DNA of 33,223 bases. Origin: a virus. Position 1 is the first letter of the stretch; every line of letters begins with the position of its first letter. Shown here piece after piece: positions 1-6,208 of this stretch. A program made the translations under genes and the position numbers. Below the pieces are notes generated by a model. That model was not told where the DNA came from, searched no databases, and saw only the letters and a list, made by a program, of their open reading frames with translations. The DNA lies in the IMG/VR virus record IMGVR_UViG_3300017971_000586, positions 1-33,223 of that record; one strand, 5' to 3'.

Positions 1-479
1 GATTGGACATCGAAGGATGCGTTGCTGCTGTAGATGGTTGCTATTGCGTTGTCACACAACACGGCGCTGGCGTTGTCCCGCAACACGGCGCTGGCGTTGT
101 CACACAACACGGCGCGGGCGTTGCCACACAACTCGGCGCTGGCGTTCATTACGTACACGTGCCCGCCCGTTATGATGCGGTCGCCGCGCAACACAAGGCG
201 TTCCCGGCGCCATGATCGCAGGGCCGCCCGCGTCCGCGCCTCGTCACGTTCTCGATCCGCCCATGATGGCAGAATGTCCTGATCGTATCCGAATAGCCAT
301 TTGCGCGGTGGTGCTGACAGGTCTCCGTCGGGGGGCACGATCTCGACGCGCAACACATTCGGCCCCCTCGTGCCGTCTGGTGCGAGTTTGTGCTCATCAA
401 TAATGTCCTCGTGACTATCTGTGTGGGTAGACCAAAATTCTTTGTTCTTCGTCAGCACAAAACTTGCGGGTCTACACAT
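1..479 (-). CDS. Octapeptide-repeat protein, N-terminal part (cut by window start)
   Basis: The frame opens with ATG at 479 and runs off the window at base 1 without a stop. About 110 residues of charged, non-repetitive N-terminal domain (it includes FGYDQDILPSWAD and a helical stretch rich in Arg and Glu) lead into eight-residue repeats of the form (D/G)NA(S/R)AxLx, then a tail YSSNASFDVQ that is also found in the gene at 32908-33223. I read the two pieces as one gene split by opening a circular genome. Similar octapeptide repeats after a short N-terminal domain occur in proteins of unknown function in many gut and environmental phages, and a beta-solenoid fold is likely. The ATG overlaps the stop of the upstream gene by 8 bp and uses the GGAG of a recurring coupling cassette. 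Function unknown. Confidence 0.75.
   Translation of the reverse strand, partial: MCRPASFVLTKNKEFWSTHTDSHEDIIDEHKLAPDGTRGPNVLRVEIVPPDGDLSAPPRKWLFGYDQDILPSWADRERDEARTRAALRSWRRERLVLRGDRIITGGHVYVMNASAELCGNARAVLCDNASAVLRDNASAVLCDNAIATIYSSNASFDVQ
46..146 (-). repeat. 24-bp tandem repeats coding octapeptides (left copy)
   Basis: Units of 24 bp (first bases on the plus strand GCGTTGTCACACAAC, then ACGGCGCTG) are repeated about four times with small changes. Each codes one octapeptide of the gene at 1-479. Units differ mainly at the codons giving Cys, Arg or Trp before DN, and Ser or Arg after NA. The stretch 1-75 matches 33020-33094 exactly, and the copies then diverge. Confidence 0.9.
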
Positions 480-735
480 CGCTGTTCTCCGGTAGGCTGG
501 CGAGGGCGTCGTCGATGAGTGTCAAGGGCGTAACCTCTGGTTTCTCTGGCGCATTCAACCATTCATGTCCAGCATCGCTGCGTGCTATGATTGGCCGAAT
601 ACGCCCCAGCGCCTCCAGCGCATCCACCAGCGCGTCATGCCCTCGCTTCATCGTCATGGCTGCGCGGGTGTCGTACTGCTGGAGTTCCTCTGCCCAATGT
701 TCCATGTCTGCGAGTAGGTTAGTCGCTGCTGACAT
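472..735 (-). CDS. Small protein of unknown function, MSAAT family
   Basis: 87 residues. I chose ATG at 735 over an upstream in-frame ATG at 804 because TACAGGAGAACAGAG sits directly before it, inside the end of the upstream gene. It starts MSAATNLL, like the upstream gene (MSAATTLR), so the two share an N-terminal signature and may be diverged duplicates. The middle is helical (HWAEELQQYD, HDALVDALEALGR). The C-terminus LASLPENSDV is a variant of the LASLQEN tail of two other genes here. The stop overlaps the next gene by 8 bp, which points to translational coupling. No known domain recognised. Confidence 0.75.
   Translation of the reverse strand: MSAATNLLADMEHWAEELQQYDTRAAMTMKRGHDALVDALEALGRIRPIIARSDAGHEWLNAPEKPEVTPLTLIDDALASLPENSDV
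483..508 (-). repeat. Coupling cassette, copy 1
   Basis: A 26-bp repeat that ends one gene (codons for LASLPEN) and provides GGAG for the ATG at 479. It differs by one base from the copies at 739-764 and 32925-32950 in the core, reading CCGGAGAACA instead of ACAGGAGAACA. Confidence 0.8.
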
Positions 736-1105
736 CTCTGTTCTCCTGTAGGCTGGCGAGGGCGGTCGTAAGTGCGTCAAGGCCACAGGTGCATCCGTCG
801 CCACGCCATGAGTCGCAACTATCTGAGTGCGTGTACCGCGCCCTTGTCTCTGCCGCAGCCAAGCACTCCGCGAGGGCCTCCGCGTTGTTGACGAGATAGA
901 CGATTAGCTGGTAATCATCCGCTGCTTGGCCGCGCCCGGTGCCGTACAGGCTCCCGTCAACGGGCCCAGTAATCGGGGACCATTCCGACTGCGGGGTATG
1001 GCGGTCCCCCTTGACGATGGATATCTCTCCACCACCAGAAATGGTCATCCACGGCCCCGCCGTCGCCCGCTCGATCAGCCCGCGCAGGGTGGTGGCAGCG
1101 CTCAT
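719..1105 (-). CDS. Small Cys-containing protein of unknown function, MSAAT family
   Basis: 128 residues, starting with ATG at 1105 in an ATGA overlap with the upstream gene. The N-terminal half (ERATAGPWMTISGGGEISIVKGD, with AADDYQLIVYLVNNAEALAE after it) resembles small phage proteins of the EAGPW type, which have no assigned role. A Cys-rich segment SDSCDSWRGDGCTCGLDAL follows and could bind a metal. The last residues TALASLQENRDV are written by a recurring DNA cassette that also carries the ribosome binding site of the next gene, whose start lies 17 bp inside this one. Its place downstream of the replication genes suggests early expression. Confidence 0.8.
   Translation of the reverse strand: MSAATTLRGLIERATAGPWMTISGGGEISIVKGDRHTPQSEWSPITGPVDGSLYGTGRGQAADDYQLIVYLVNNAEALAECLAAAETRARYTHSDSCDSWRGDGCTCGLDALTTALASLQENRDVSSD
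739..764 (-). repeat. Coupling cassette, copy 2
   Basis: A 26-bp repeat that codes the LASLQEN tail of the gene at 719-1105 and at the same time supplies the Shine-Dalgarno CAGGAG seven or eight bases before the ATG at 735. It is nearly identical to 32925-32950. Confidence 0.85.
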
Positions 1106-1383
1106 TTCCCCCTCCCTTCGCGCAGTCGCCCATTCTCTTCCTCTAGCTCCTTGATTCTCTGCTTGAGCCGATATCGCTCGCGGTCTGCAAACATGAGATG
1201 CTGCATGGTGCCGTCGCGGTCGCTCTCAGCCTGTGCGAGATGCTCCTTCGTGCGACCAATGCACTCGCAGTCGCAGTCGGGACAATGAACCTCGCTGCAA
1301 TGTTGGCAGTGGATCTCGGCGTGGTAGTCCATGCGCTCGCCGCAGACAGAGCACCGGGCACCCTCATCGTATGGTGTCGTCAC
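1102..1383 (-). CDS. Zinc-ribbon plus coiled-coil small protein
   Basis: 93 residues, with a GTG start at 1383 preceded by GGGGGAG. The first half holds many cysteines in pairs: CSVCGERM, then CQHC, then CPDCDCEC. This is enough for one or two zinc sites of zinc-ribbon or RING-like type. The second half (ERYRLKQRIKELEEENGRLR) is a clear amphipathic helix with leucine spacing, so a dimerising coiled coil. It follows the helicase loader by 21 bp and overlaps the next gene by ATGA. It may act as a protein- or nucleic-acid-binding adaptor, but nothing in the sequence fixes the target. Confidence 0.8.
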   Translation of the reverse strand: MTTPYDEGARCSVCGERMDYHAEIHCQHCSEVHCPDCDCECIGRTKEHLAQAESDRDGTMQHLMFADRERYRLKQRIKELEEENGRLREGRGK

Positions 1384-1404
1384 TCGCTCCCCCTTTCATT
1401 TTTT

Positions 1405-1941
1405 TCACCCTCCCTGCGCTTTCACTCTTCTGTCCCGTTGCATTACAAGTACCAAACCACCAGCCAAGCGGCTGGCAATACGTGCGTCCAGCCTGCCAGA
1501 CACTTCGGACAGCGACAGGTTAGACGTGACCAGCGTAGGCCGCCGCCACTGCTCACGCTCAGTCAGCAGGTATATCAGTGACTGCTGGCCGAAGTCCGTC
1601 AGCTTCTCCGCGCCTAGATCGTCCAGCACGAACAGCCCCGGGAACCGCGCCGCCTGTTTCAGAGCCGGTACTGCGCCGCCCATGCCGTAGGCCCCAACCC
1701 AGGCGGCAACGTCCAGCAGGAACGCAGTCGAAAGCTCAAAGCGTGCCCCGTCGTGCTCGCGCTGGTACTCGCGCACCACGGCCCAGGCGCAGTGAGTTTT
1801 CCCGCTGCCGGGTCTGCCGGTGATCGTGACCAGCCCCTCGGGCTGCTCTAGCCACTGCCGCAGCACGTCCCGCGTTTTGGCCGCGAACTGGTCCAGCGTG
1901 GCCTCGCTGTAGAGTGTCGGCACGTCGCCCCGTCGTATCAC
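1405..1941 (-). CDS. DnaC-like helicase loader (AAA+ ATPase)
   Basis: 178 residues. Walker A GRPGSGKTH lies at about residues 42-50 and Walker B LFVLDDLGAEK at about 103-113. A sensor-like TLVTSNLS and an arginine-finger region RLDARIASRL follow, all in the order seen in DnaC/IstB-type loaders. These proteins open the host DnaB ring and place it on the phage origin. The protein is shorter than E. coli DnaC (about 245 residues) because the N-terminal helicase-binding region is small. It starts in an ATGA overlap with the replication initiator upstream, the usual initiator-loader pair, comparable to lambda O and P in layout. With no phage helicase, primase or polymerase visible, replication probably uses the host replisome. 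Confidence 0.9.
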   Translation of the reverse strand: MIRRGDVPTLYSEATLDQFAAKTRDVLRQWLEQPEGLVTITGRPGSGKTHCAWAVVREYQREHDGARFELSTAFLLDVAAWVGAYGMGGAVPALKQAARFPGLFVLDDLGAEKLTDFGQQSLIYLLTEREQWRRPTLVTSNLSLSEVSGRLDARIASRLAGGLVLVMQRDRRVKAQGG

Positions 1942-2750
1942 TCGTCCACCTGTATCCCGATCCCGTCGTACTTATCCGCTGGTTCCTGTAATGACTTCGG
2001 CTTGTCGCGCCGCTGCTGCGGCCTGTCCATCTGCCCGGTGAGCGTATCCCACTTCTCGCGCAGTTTGCGCGGGCTTCGGATATTCGGCCTCCAGAATGGC
2101 TCGTCATTGGCCCAGGCGAAAACCTCGCGGATCTGCTCCGCTGTGAACCCGTCGCGCTCCCGCATAAGTCGGATAACGTCGGCCCACGCCCGCACGTCTA
2201 CCCTGCGCAGCGGTCGGCTGGAAGTCCGGCGAAGCCGGTCGCGCATCCAGCGGGCAAGCTCCACGTCCTGCTCGGTTGGCCGCCCATTCGCGGGGGCGTC
2301 AGGTGCTTCCGCTTCCGCTTCCGCTTCCGCTTCCGCTTCCGTTCCCGCATCATTGCGGGACAGTTGGGGCCTATTTGGGGCCTGTTTGGGGCCTACTTGG
2401 GGCCTGTTTGGGGAAGCGTGCTCCTTCCACGTGCGAAGGCTTGAATGCACTTTTCCGCAGCCATAGATCAGAATTCGGCCGTTTTCGTCCTCGCCAATTA
2501 GCGGCGCGTCAGTGCATGAATCCCGAAGCTGTGCGAGCGCCTTCGCCACGCTGCGCGGATCTTTTCGGAGCACTCCGGCAACACTTCGCAAACTGTAGCG
2601 AGATGGTAGCCTATCTGTCCTGCATCTGACGGCCAAGCACCACAGCCCCAGGTAGACGTTCTGCGCGTATTCCGGCAGGTCTATTAGCCTCGGATCGTCA
2701 AGCCAGAAGTCTACCTCGACCTTGGCGTATAGCGGGTCGCCGCGAGCCAT
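1938..2750 (-). CDS. Phage replication initiator (winged-helix, DnaD-like C-terminus)
   Basis: 270 residues from ATG at 2750 (MARGDPLYAK). An in-frame GTG at 2813 would start inside a predicted leader hairpin, so I prefer 2750. The N-terminal third (DPRLIDLPEYAQNVYLGL, then RYSLRSVAGVLRKDPRSVAKAL) looks like the winged-helix domain of phage replisome organisers. The middle is a low-complexity linker of alternating Glu-Ala, preceded by a Pro/Gln-rich stretch coded by 11-bp iterons. The C-terminal part, ending FWRPNIRSPRKLREKWDTL, matches the helix-rich DnaD-type domain with its usual NI-sP-xKL-xxkWd signature. It likely binds the iterons and recruits the loader coded next. Known families suggest this role; binding is inferred. 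Confidence 0.85.
   Translation of the reverse strand: MARGDPLYAKVEVDFWLDDPRLIDLPEYAQNVYLGLWCLAVRCRTDRLPSRYSLRSVAGVLRKDPRSVAKALAQLRDSCTDAPLIGEDENGRILIYGCGKVHSSLRTWKEHASPNRPQVGPKQAPNRPQLSRNDAGTEAEAEAEAEAEAPDAPANGRPTEQDVELARWMRDRLRRTSSRPLRRVDVRAWADVIRLMRERDGFTAEQIREVFAWANDEPFWRPNIRSPRKLREKWDTLTGQMDRPQQRRDKPKSLQEPADKYDGIGIQVDE
2305..2340 (-). repeat. Hexanucleotide repeat coding (Glu-Ala)n linker
   Basis: Six perfect copies of GCTTCC (plus strand) code alternating Glu-Ala in the initiator linker. Length is a multiple of three, so copy-number change would keep the reading frame. It separates the winged-helix part from the C-terminal domain. Confidence 0.9.
2364..2413. repeat. 11-bp iterons, candidate replication origin
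   Basis: Four full copies and one partial copy of TTGGGGCCT plus two variable bases (AT, GT, AC, GT) follow each other with a strict 11-bp period, at 2364, 2375, 2386, 2397 and 2408. The period is not a multiple of three, so the protein repeats only every 33 bp; the regularity is at the DNA level. Eleven bases is about one helical turn, so a bound protein would sit on one face. Iterons inside the initiator gene recall lambda ori within gene O. Confidence 0.7.
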
Positions 2751-2768
2751 AGGCTTCGCCTCGAAAGC

Positions 2769-2832
2769 GACTCCCGGCCCGGGGCGGCGGCCTACGTGGT
2801 AGCGGGGGCGCACCGCTGGCCGGCCGGGAGTC
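2769..2832 (-). other. Long stem-loop in the leader of the replication initiator
   Basis: Perfect 11-bp inverted repeat: GACTCCCGGCC at 2769-2779 and GGCCGGGAGTC at 2822-2832, with a 42-base GC-rich loop. It lies between the promoter at 2874-2903 and the chosen start at 2750, so it would form in the 5' leader RNA. It has no T-tract, so it is not a standard terminator. Confidence 0.55.
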
Positions 2833-2873
2833 TTAGGTTTCCGCTTGTGGGTTTTCCACTACCACGATGCACT

Positions 2874-2903
2874 ACACTAACACGGCCGCCACGTTGCGGT
2901 CAA
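2874..2903 (-). promoter_or_regulatory. Candidate sigma70 promoter of the replication unit
   Basis: On the minus strand TTGACC (2898-2903) and TAGTGT (2874-2879) are 18 bases apart. The -35 is good and the -10 is weak (3 of 6). It lies just after the terminator of the recombination unit and before the initiator gene, where a promoter is needed. Confidence 0.45.
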
Positions 2904-2904
2904 T

Positions 2905-2934
2905 AAAAAAGCCCCGGAGAAATTCCGGGGCTTT
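2905..2934 (-). terminator. Rho-independent terminator of the recombination unit
   Basis: Reading the minus strand, GCCCCGGA (2931-2924), a five-base loop and TCCGGGGC (2918-2911) are followed by six T (2910-2905). AAA before the stem pairs with part of the T-tract, so it could also work in the other direction. It ends transcription coming from 2969. Confidence 0.9.
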
Positions 2935-2968
2935 CCCAGCGCGGTCGAGGGTGTCCGTGGACCCCGCG

Positions 2969-3229
2969 CTAGTCGGAAACGACCGTCCTCACCTTAACGG
3001 TTTCCTCGCGGATACTCACGGCGTTCACGCCCTGCGGCGCACGAATCGGAAAGTATCTTTTCCCTGCCTCGCCGTTCTTCTCCGCGAACTTCTCCCAGCC
3101 GGTCAGGCCGGGAAGCTGAAGCTGCGGCACGTATGCCTCGCGTTCGCTGCCCTCGGCTTTAACGACTTCGCACAAATACCAGCTTGACAGCGTGACGTTC
3201 CGCTTTTTCCCTTCCCCGTTCTCGCTCAT
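2969..3229 (-). CDS. Small protein of the recombination unit, unknown function
   Basis: 86 residues, starting in an ATGA overlap with the annealing protein upstream and ending 35 bp before the terminator stem. The N-terminus is charged (MSENGEGKKRN). The rest looks beta-rich (VTLSSWYLCEVVKAEG, KRYFPIRAPQGVNAVSIREETVKV). The tight coupling to a nuclease and an annealing protein suggests a partner in recombination or a single-strand DNA-binding role. I see no OB-fold signature clear enough to claim that. Real gene, function unknown. Confidence 0.75.
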   Translation of the reverse strand: MSENGEGKKRNVTLSSWYLCEVVKAEGSEREAYVPQLQLPGLTGWEKFAEKNGEAGKRYFPIRAPQGVNAVSIREETVKVRTVVSD

Positions 3230-4332
3230 GCTGCGTCCCCTTGTTCAAGGGCGGCCAGTAGCCGCCTGCCTTCTTCTTCCGTCAGGTCGTTCAGCGCCGT
3301 TCCGTCCGGCGCTATCATCTGCTCGGCCATTACGCCAAGTGCAAAGTGACTCGTCAGCGCGTGGTCCTCCAGCCAGCGGTTGACGGCGTTCATGGTTTCG
3401 ATACTGACCCGATCCCGGCCGGACGTGTCCGCGTGCTCGCCAGCGCCCGCGAACAGGTCGGGCGGGGATTCCTCCCCGCCCTGGTCTTTCTTTTTTCCTT
3501 TCTTCTGCTCGCGTGCAACCCTCGCGGGTGGGAACAGATCCGACTTCTTCGCGTCCCCTTCCTTCAAGCCGGAATATGCCAGCCGCAGGTCCGCCAGTTC
3601 CTCTGCCGAAAGGTCCGTCAGCTTGTGGCCTACGCGCCGCTCGATATCCTCGGCCGTGACGCCCACGCCTGCGAACGCCGCCAGCAGGTCGGTTTTCTGC
3701 TGGTCGAACGGCACGCCCTGCGGCCCCTTGCGCACCGTCTGCCGGATAGCTGCAATACAGCGCTCCTTCACGTCCCTGGGCAGCAAGGAAAAAATACACT
3801 CGCGCTGGAGTATCGCGCCGTAGCGCATCGTCAACTCGCGCAAGGTCCGATCATCGTCGGCGTTCTCGTACTTGACCGGACGCCAGCCGCCACTTTGACG
3901 GTAGATCATCTTGGCGAACTCGTCCTCACGGCTGACCATCGTATTGGACTGAAGATCCCAGGCAAAGGCCCGAATCTTCCGGTGCGTCGGCGTGTCCCCC
4001 ACAACCTGCACGCCTGTCCTGACGTTTCCCCATGCCTCGGCCATGATCCTGGCAAGGTGGACGTTCCCGCCTTCAACCTTCTGGCCGCCTCGCGGATAGG
4101 AGTACATGGCCCCCTCCGCGAACTTGTAGGACTGGCACCGCGCCAGCATGGCTGACAGACACTGGTCCTCGTTCCTTGGGAATCGGTGGGCAAGGATACA
4201 TTGAGCCTCGATTTCCCGCGCCGTTTCCATCTGAGCACGGGCCACGGACACGTCGTGTATCTCGCCGTCCTTGGTCACGTTGCCAATGGCGAACGTGTCC
4301 CCTTGCTTGGGCACAATCGCGCCTTCGCTCAC
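3226..4332 (-). CDS. Probable single-strand annealing recombinase
   Basis: 368 residues from GTG at 4332, which overlaps the nuclease stop as GTGA; a longer frame to 4455 would run back through the nuclease gene. The core (AHRFPRNEDQCLSAM, SYKFAEGAMYSYPRGG, then GGNVHLARIMAEAWGN, FAWDLQSNT and MRYGAILQRECIFSLLP) has the pattern of a widespread phage family found next to RecB/Cas4-type nucleases. From that context I read it as the annealing protein of a two-component recombination system like RecE/RecT or lambda Red. The C-terminal third is charged (KKSDLFPPARVAREQKKGKKKD) and probably flexible, then a short helical end. The fold assignment is family memory plus context, not proven by motifs. 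Confidence 0.65.
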   Translation of the reverse strand: MSEGAIVPKQGDTFAIGNVTKDGEIHDVSVARAQMETAREIEAQCILAHRFPRNEDQCLSAMLARCQSYKFAEGAMYSYPRGGQKVEGGNVHLARIMAEAWGNVRTGVQVVGDTPTHRKIRAFAWDLQSNTMVSREDEFAKMIYRQSGGWRPVKYENADDDRTLRELTMRYGAILQRECIFSLLPRDVKERCIAAIRQTVRKGPQGVPFDQQKTDLLAAFAGVGVTAEDIERRVGHKLTDLSAEELADLRLAYSGLKEGDAKKSDLFPPARVAREQKKGKKKDQGGEESPPDLFAGAGEHADTSGRDRVSIETMNAVNRWLEDHALTSHFALGVMAEQMIAPDGTALNDLTEEEGRRLLAALEQGDAA

Positions 4333-5582
4333 TGGTAGTCCCTCCGATCCAGAGTTTGCTTCCACGTATCGGCGGGCAGGTGATCGGACCAGCAGAGCGG
4401 GAAGAACTCGCACGGCCTGCCGAATTTGCCCTCGCACTGGCCCGGGCAGCCCCACTTCGGCCAGTCCCCGGCCTGCTCAAACCAGAGCAACAGCCGCACC
4501 GCACGAGCAAGCGCCTCATACACGGCGCGGAACGTCGGCGGGTTGTCAGCCGGTATCTCCCTCGCGTGCTTCGCCACTGTATCGCGCCCCATGTTCTTGG
4601 TCAGCGGATACAGCGCCAGCGCATTCACTGGCTGGTCCACGTGCAGGGCCGTCCAGACGTAGCGATAAAGCCCAAGCTGGAACCAGTAGCCCAGCCATCG
4701 CGCCCACTCGTCCGAAATCGGGCTTGCCGTGGTTTTCAGGTCAGCGATTTTCACGCCACGGTCCAGGCGAAGCACCAAGTCCAGGCGGCCAGAAGCGTGG
4801 AAGCCCTGGAACTCCTGGGCAACGTCGCCGCTGTCCGGGTCCACAAGCTCGCAGGAAAGCCGCGACTCACAGGCTACTACCTGCTCCACCGGATAGCGCC
4901 GCTCGTGCCAGACGCTGACGCCATTCCTGGCAATCGTCGGCAGCTTGCGCTGTTCCTCGCTGGTGACTGATACCTCCCGCGTGCTCGTGATCCACTCGCC
5001 TGTCGGCAGTCGTTCCTCGCGCTCTACGCGTTCGGTCTGCACGATCTGCTCCACGTCGGCCGCTGCCGCCTCGGCCAATGCCTCGCCTGCCGGTGCATCG
5101 TCGCGCAGGTACGGCTCAAAGGCCCGCGAGTGTACGACAGTGCCGAAAGGAAAATACACCGGCAGGCGTTTGACTCGCCAGCCTGCAAGGTAGAGCGCCG
5201 CCTTGCGCGGGCACTCCAGCACATTGTGCAGCCTGAACCCGGAGCCGCCCGTGTTGCTGACGTAGAACGGGCGCGGCAGCTTCAGCCCAGACAGGTCGCC
5301 AATGATATGGCGCTCCGGCTCCGTCCTGCTGCCCGTCAGCACGCCTGGACGGGCGAGCGTGACTGCCGCCACGTGCTCGGAGCCGTACAGGTCGGCCACG
5401 GAGCACCCCAGCAGGTCCGCAACCTCTGCGGGCCGCTCGCGGCCCCTGGGGCTGGCCCTGCCATTCTCCCACCTGACAACCGTCTGGCGTGTAACCCCAA
5501 GAGCACCGGCAAGCGCTCCCTGGGAAAACCCAGCGGCTTCCCTGGCCGCCCGCAAGCCGGGCAGCCCCAATTCCTTGTTCAT
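4329..5582 (-). CDS. XRE helix-turn-helix fused to Cas4/RecB-like Fe-S nuclease
   Basis: 417 residues; ATG at 5582 follows GGGGAGGAAACGCT. Residues 8-66 are a complete XRE DNA-binding domain (FSQGALAGALGVTRQTVVRWENG, with helices around 20-40). After a linker of about 40 residues comes a PD-(D/E)XK nuclease: a first cysteine in LECPRKAA (C124), His151 in FGTVVHSRAF, Asp268 in GRLDLV, the DLK of VKIADLKTT (D281, K283) and Q302-Y306 in FQLGLYRY. Four C-terminal cysteines (C379, C383, C391, C397) complete an iron-sulfur site as in Cas4 and AddB. It is probably the end-resecting exonuclease that works with the annealing protein coded next. The HTH domain may let it repress its own promoter, which carries a palindrome over the -10. 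Confidence 0.85.
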   Translation of the reverse strand: MNKELGLPGLRAAREAAGFSQGALAGALGVTRQTVVRWENGRASPRGRERPAEVADLLGCSVADLYGSEHVAAVTLARPGVLTGSRTEPERHIIGDLSGLKLPRPFYVSNTGGSGFRLHNVLECPRKAALYLAGWRVKRLPVYFPFGTVVHSRAFEPYLRDDAPAGEALAEAAAADVEQIVQTERVEREERLPTGEWITSTREVSVTSEEQRKLPTIARNGVSVWHERRYPVEQVVACESRLSCELVDPDSGDVAQEFQGFHASGRLDLVLRLDRGVKIADLKTTASPISDEWARWLGYWFQLGLYRYVWTALHVDQPVNALALYPLTKNMGRDTVAKHAREIPADNPPTFRAVYEALARAVRLLLWFEQAGDWPKWGCPGQCEGKFGRPCEFFPLCWSDHLPADTWKQTLDRRDYQ

Positions 5583-5608
5583 AGCGTTTCCTCCCCGGGT
5601 AGCCCCAA

Positions 5609-5628
5609 TGATACAACGTGTTACATCA
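5609..5628. promoter_or_regulatory. Candidate operator of the XRE-nuclease gene
   Basis: Minus-strand TGATGTAACACGTTGTATCA is an imperfect palindrome of the form TGATnnAACnnGTTnnATCA. It overlaps the -10 of the promoter at 5625-5653, so a bound protein would block transcription. The XRE domain coded directly downstream is the obvious candidate. Confidence 0.6.
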
Positions 5629-5653
5629 TAAGCGCCACGTGTACCATTGGCAA
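5625..5653 (-). promoter_or_regulatory. Sigma70 promoter of the recombination unit
   Basis: Minus strand TTGCCA (5648-5653) and TATGAT (5625-5630) are 17 bases apart, each matching consensus at 5 of 6 positions. The likely start of transcription is near 5618, about 35 bases before the ATG at 5582. Confidence 0.8.
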
Positions 5654-5672
5654 GTTACAATTCCGGCGCGTG

Positions 5673-5702
5673 GCCGAAACGGCGAGATTTTCTGATTTCG
5701 GC
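5673..5702 (-). other. Small inverted repeat after the late unit
   Basis: GCCGAAA and TTTCGGC (arms 5673-5679 and 5696-5702) flank 16 bases just after the last gene of the late unit. No T-tract follows on the minus strand, so at most it is a weak terminator. Confidence 0.3.
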
Positions 5703-5704
5703 GC

Positions 5705-6208
5705 TTAGTGCCCGCCGTTGGCTTGGTTGACTACCTGCTGCGCGGCAGCCACGGCCTCGGCCGCCTTCTGCACGGACCAGATCAGCAGGCCCAACAGCCC
5801 GGCGCCCCCGATCCCGCCGACCCACAAGGCCCCGCGAATCCACCACTTGCCAGCCGCGATATCCTTCGCCTGCCGCTGTAGCTCGGTATTCACCGGCCTG
5901 ACCGCCTCAGCCGCACGCTCTGCCGCCTGCTCGTCTGCCACGGCCACTTCCTCGGCTACCTCGTCAACCCTTCTATGGACCGCTGAGGCCCTGGCCTCGC
6001 ACTTGTCGTCCTGCGCCTCGATCAAGGCCCGCACGTCCTCACGCCACTTGGTGTCCCCACGGACCATCTCGGATATCTGGCGGGCATTCTCTCGGGTCAG
6101 GCGCTCCGTGCTCGCCAGCCTCGGGGAAATCCCCGACCCTTCTGAGCCGTCGCCACGGAGCGCCCCTTCGATGCTCTGCAACCGGGCGAGTATGTCCTGC
6201 TCGCTCAC
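5705..6208 (-). CDS. Coiled-coil protein with C-terminal membrane helix
   Basis: 167 residues from GTG at 6208 (GTGA overlap with the lipoprotein gene). The first two thirds are long helices with heptad-like spacing (ARLQSIEGALRGDG, REDVRALIEAQDDKCEARA, HRRVDEVAEEVAVADEQAA). One membrane segment follows at about residues 125-147 (WIRGALWVGGIGGAGLLGLLIW), then a short helical tail. Phage proteins of this build sit in lysis cassettes as holin or antiholin candidates, or as membrane-anchored accessory proteins. It is the last gene of the late unit and directly follows the spanin-like pair, which supports a lysis role. The exact role is open. Confidence 0.7.
   Translation of the reverse strand: MSEQDILARLQSIEGALRGDGSEGSGISPRLASTERLTRENARQISEMVRGDTKWREDVRALIEAQDDKCEARASAVHRRVDEVAEEVAVADEQAAERAAEAVRPVNTELQRQAKDIAAGKWWIRGALWVGGIGGAGLLGLLIWSVQKAAEAVAAAQQVVNQANGGH

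Noticed and set aside
46-146. 24-bp repeats at both window ends as a CRISPR array
   Set aside because: The repeats are adjacent without spacers, vary inside the unit and code in-frame octapeptides on the minus strand.
2305-2340. GCTTCC repeat as part of the origin
   Set aside because: Its six-base period is in frame and codes a simple Glu-Ala linker, so no DNA-level role is needed, unlike the 11-bp iterons next to it.
5673-5702. Rho-independent terminator at the end of the late unit
   Set aside because: The stem is short with a 16-base loop and no T-tract follows on the minus strand; listed only as an inverted repeat.
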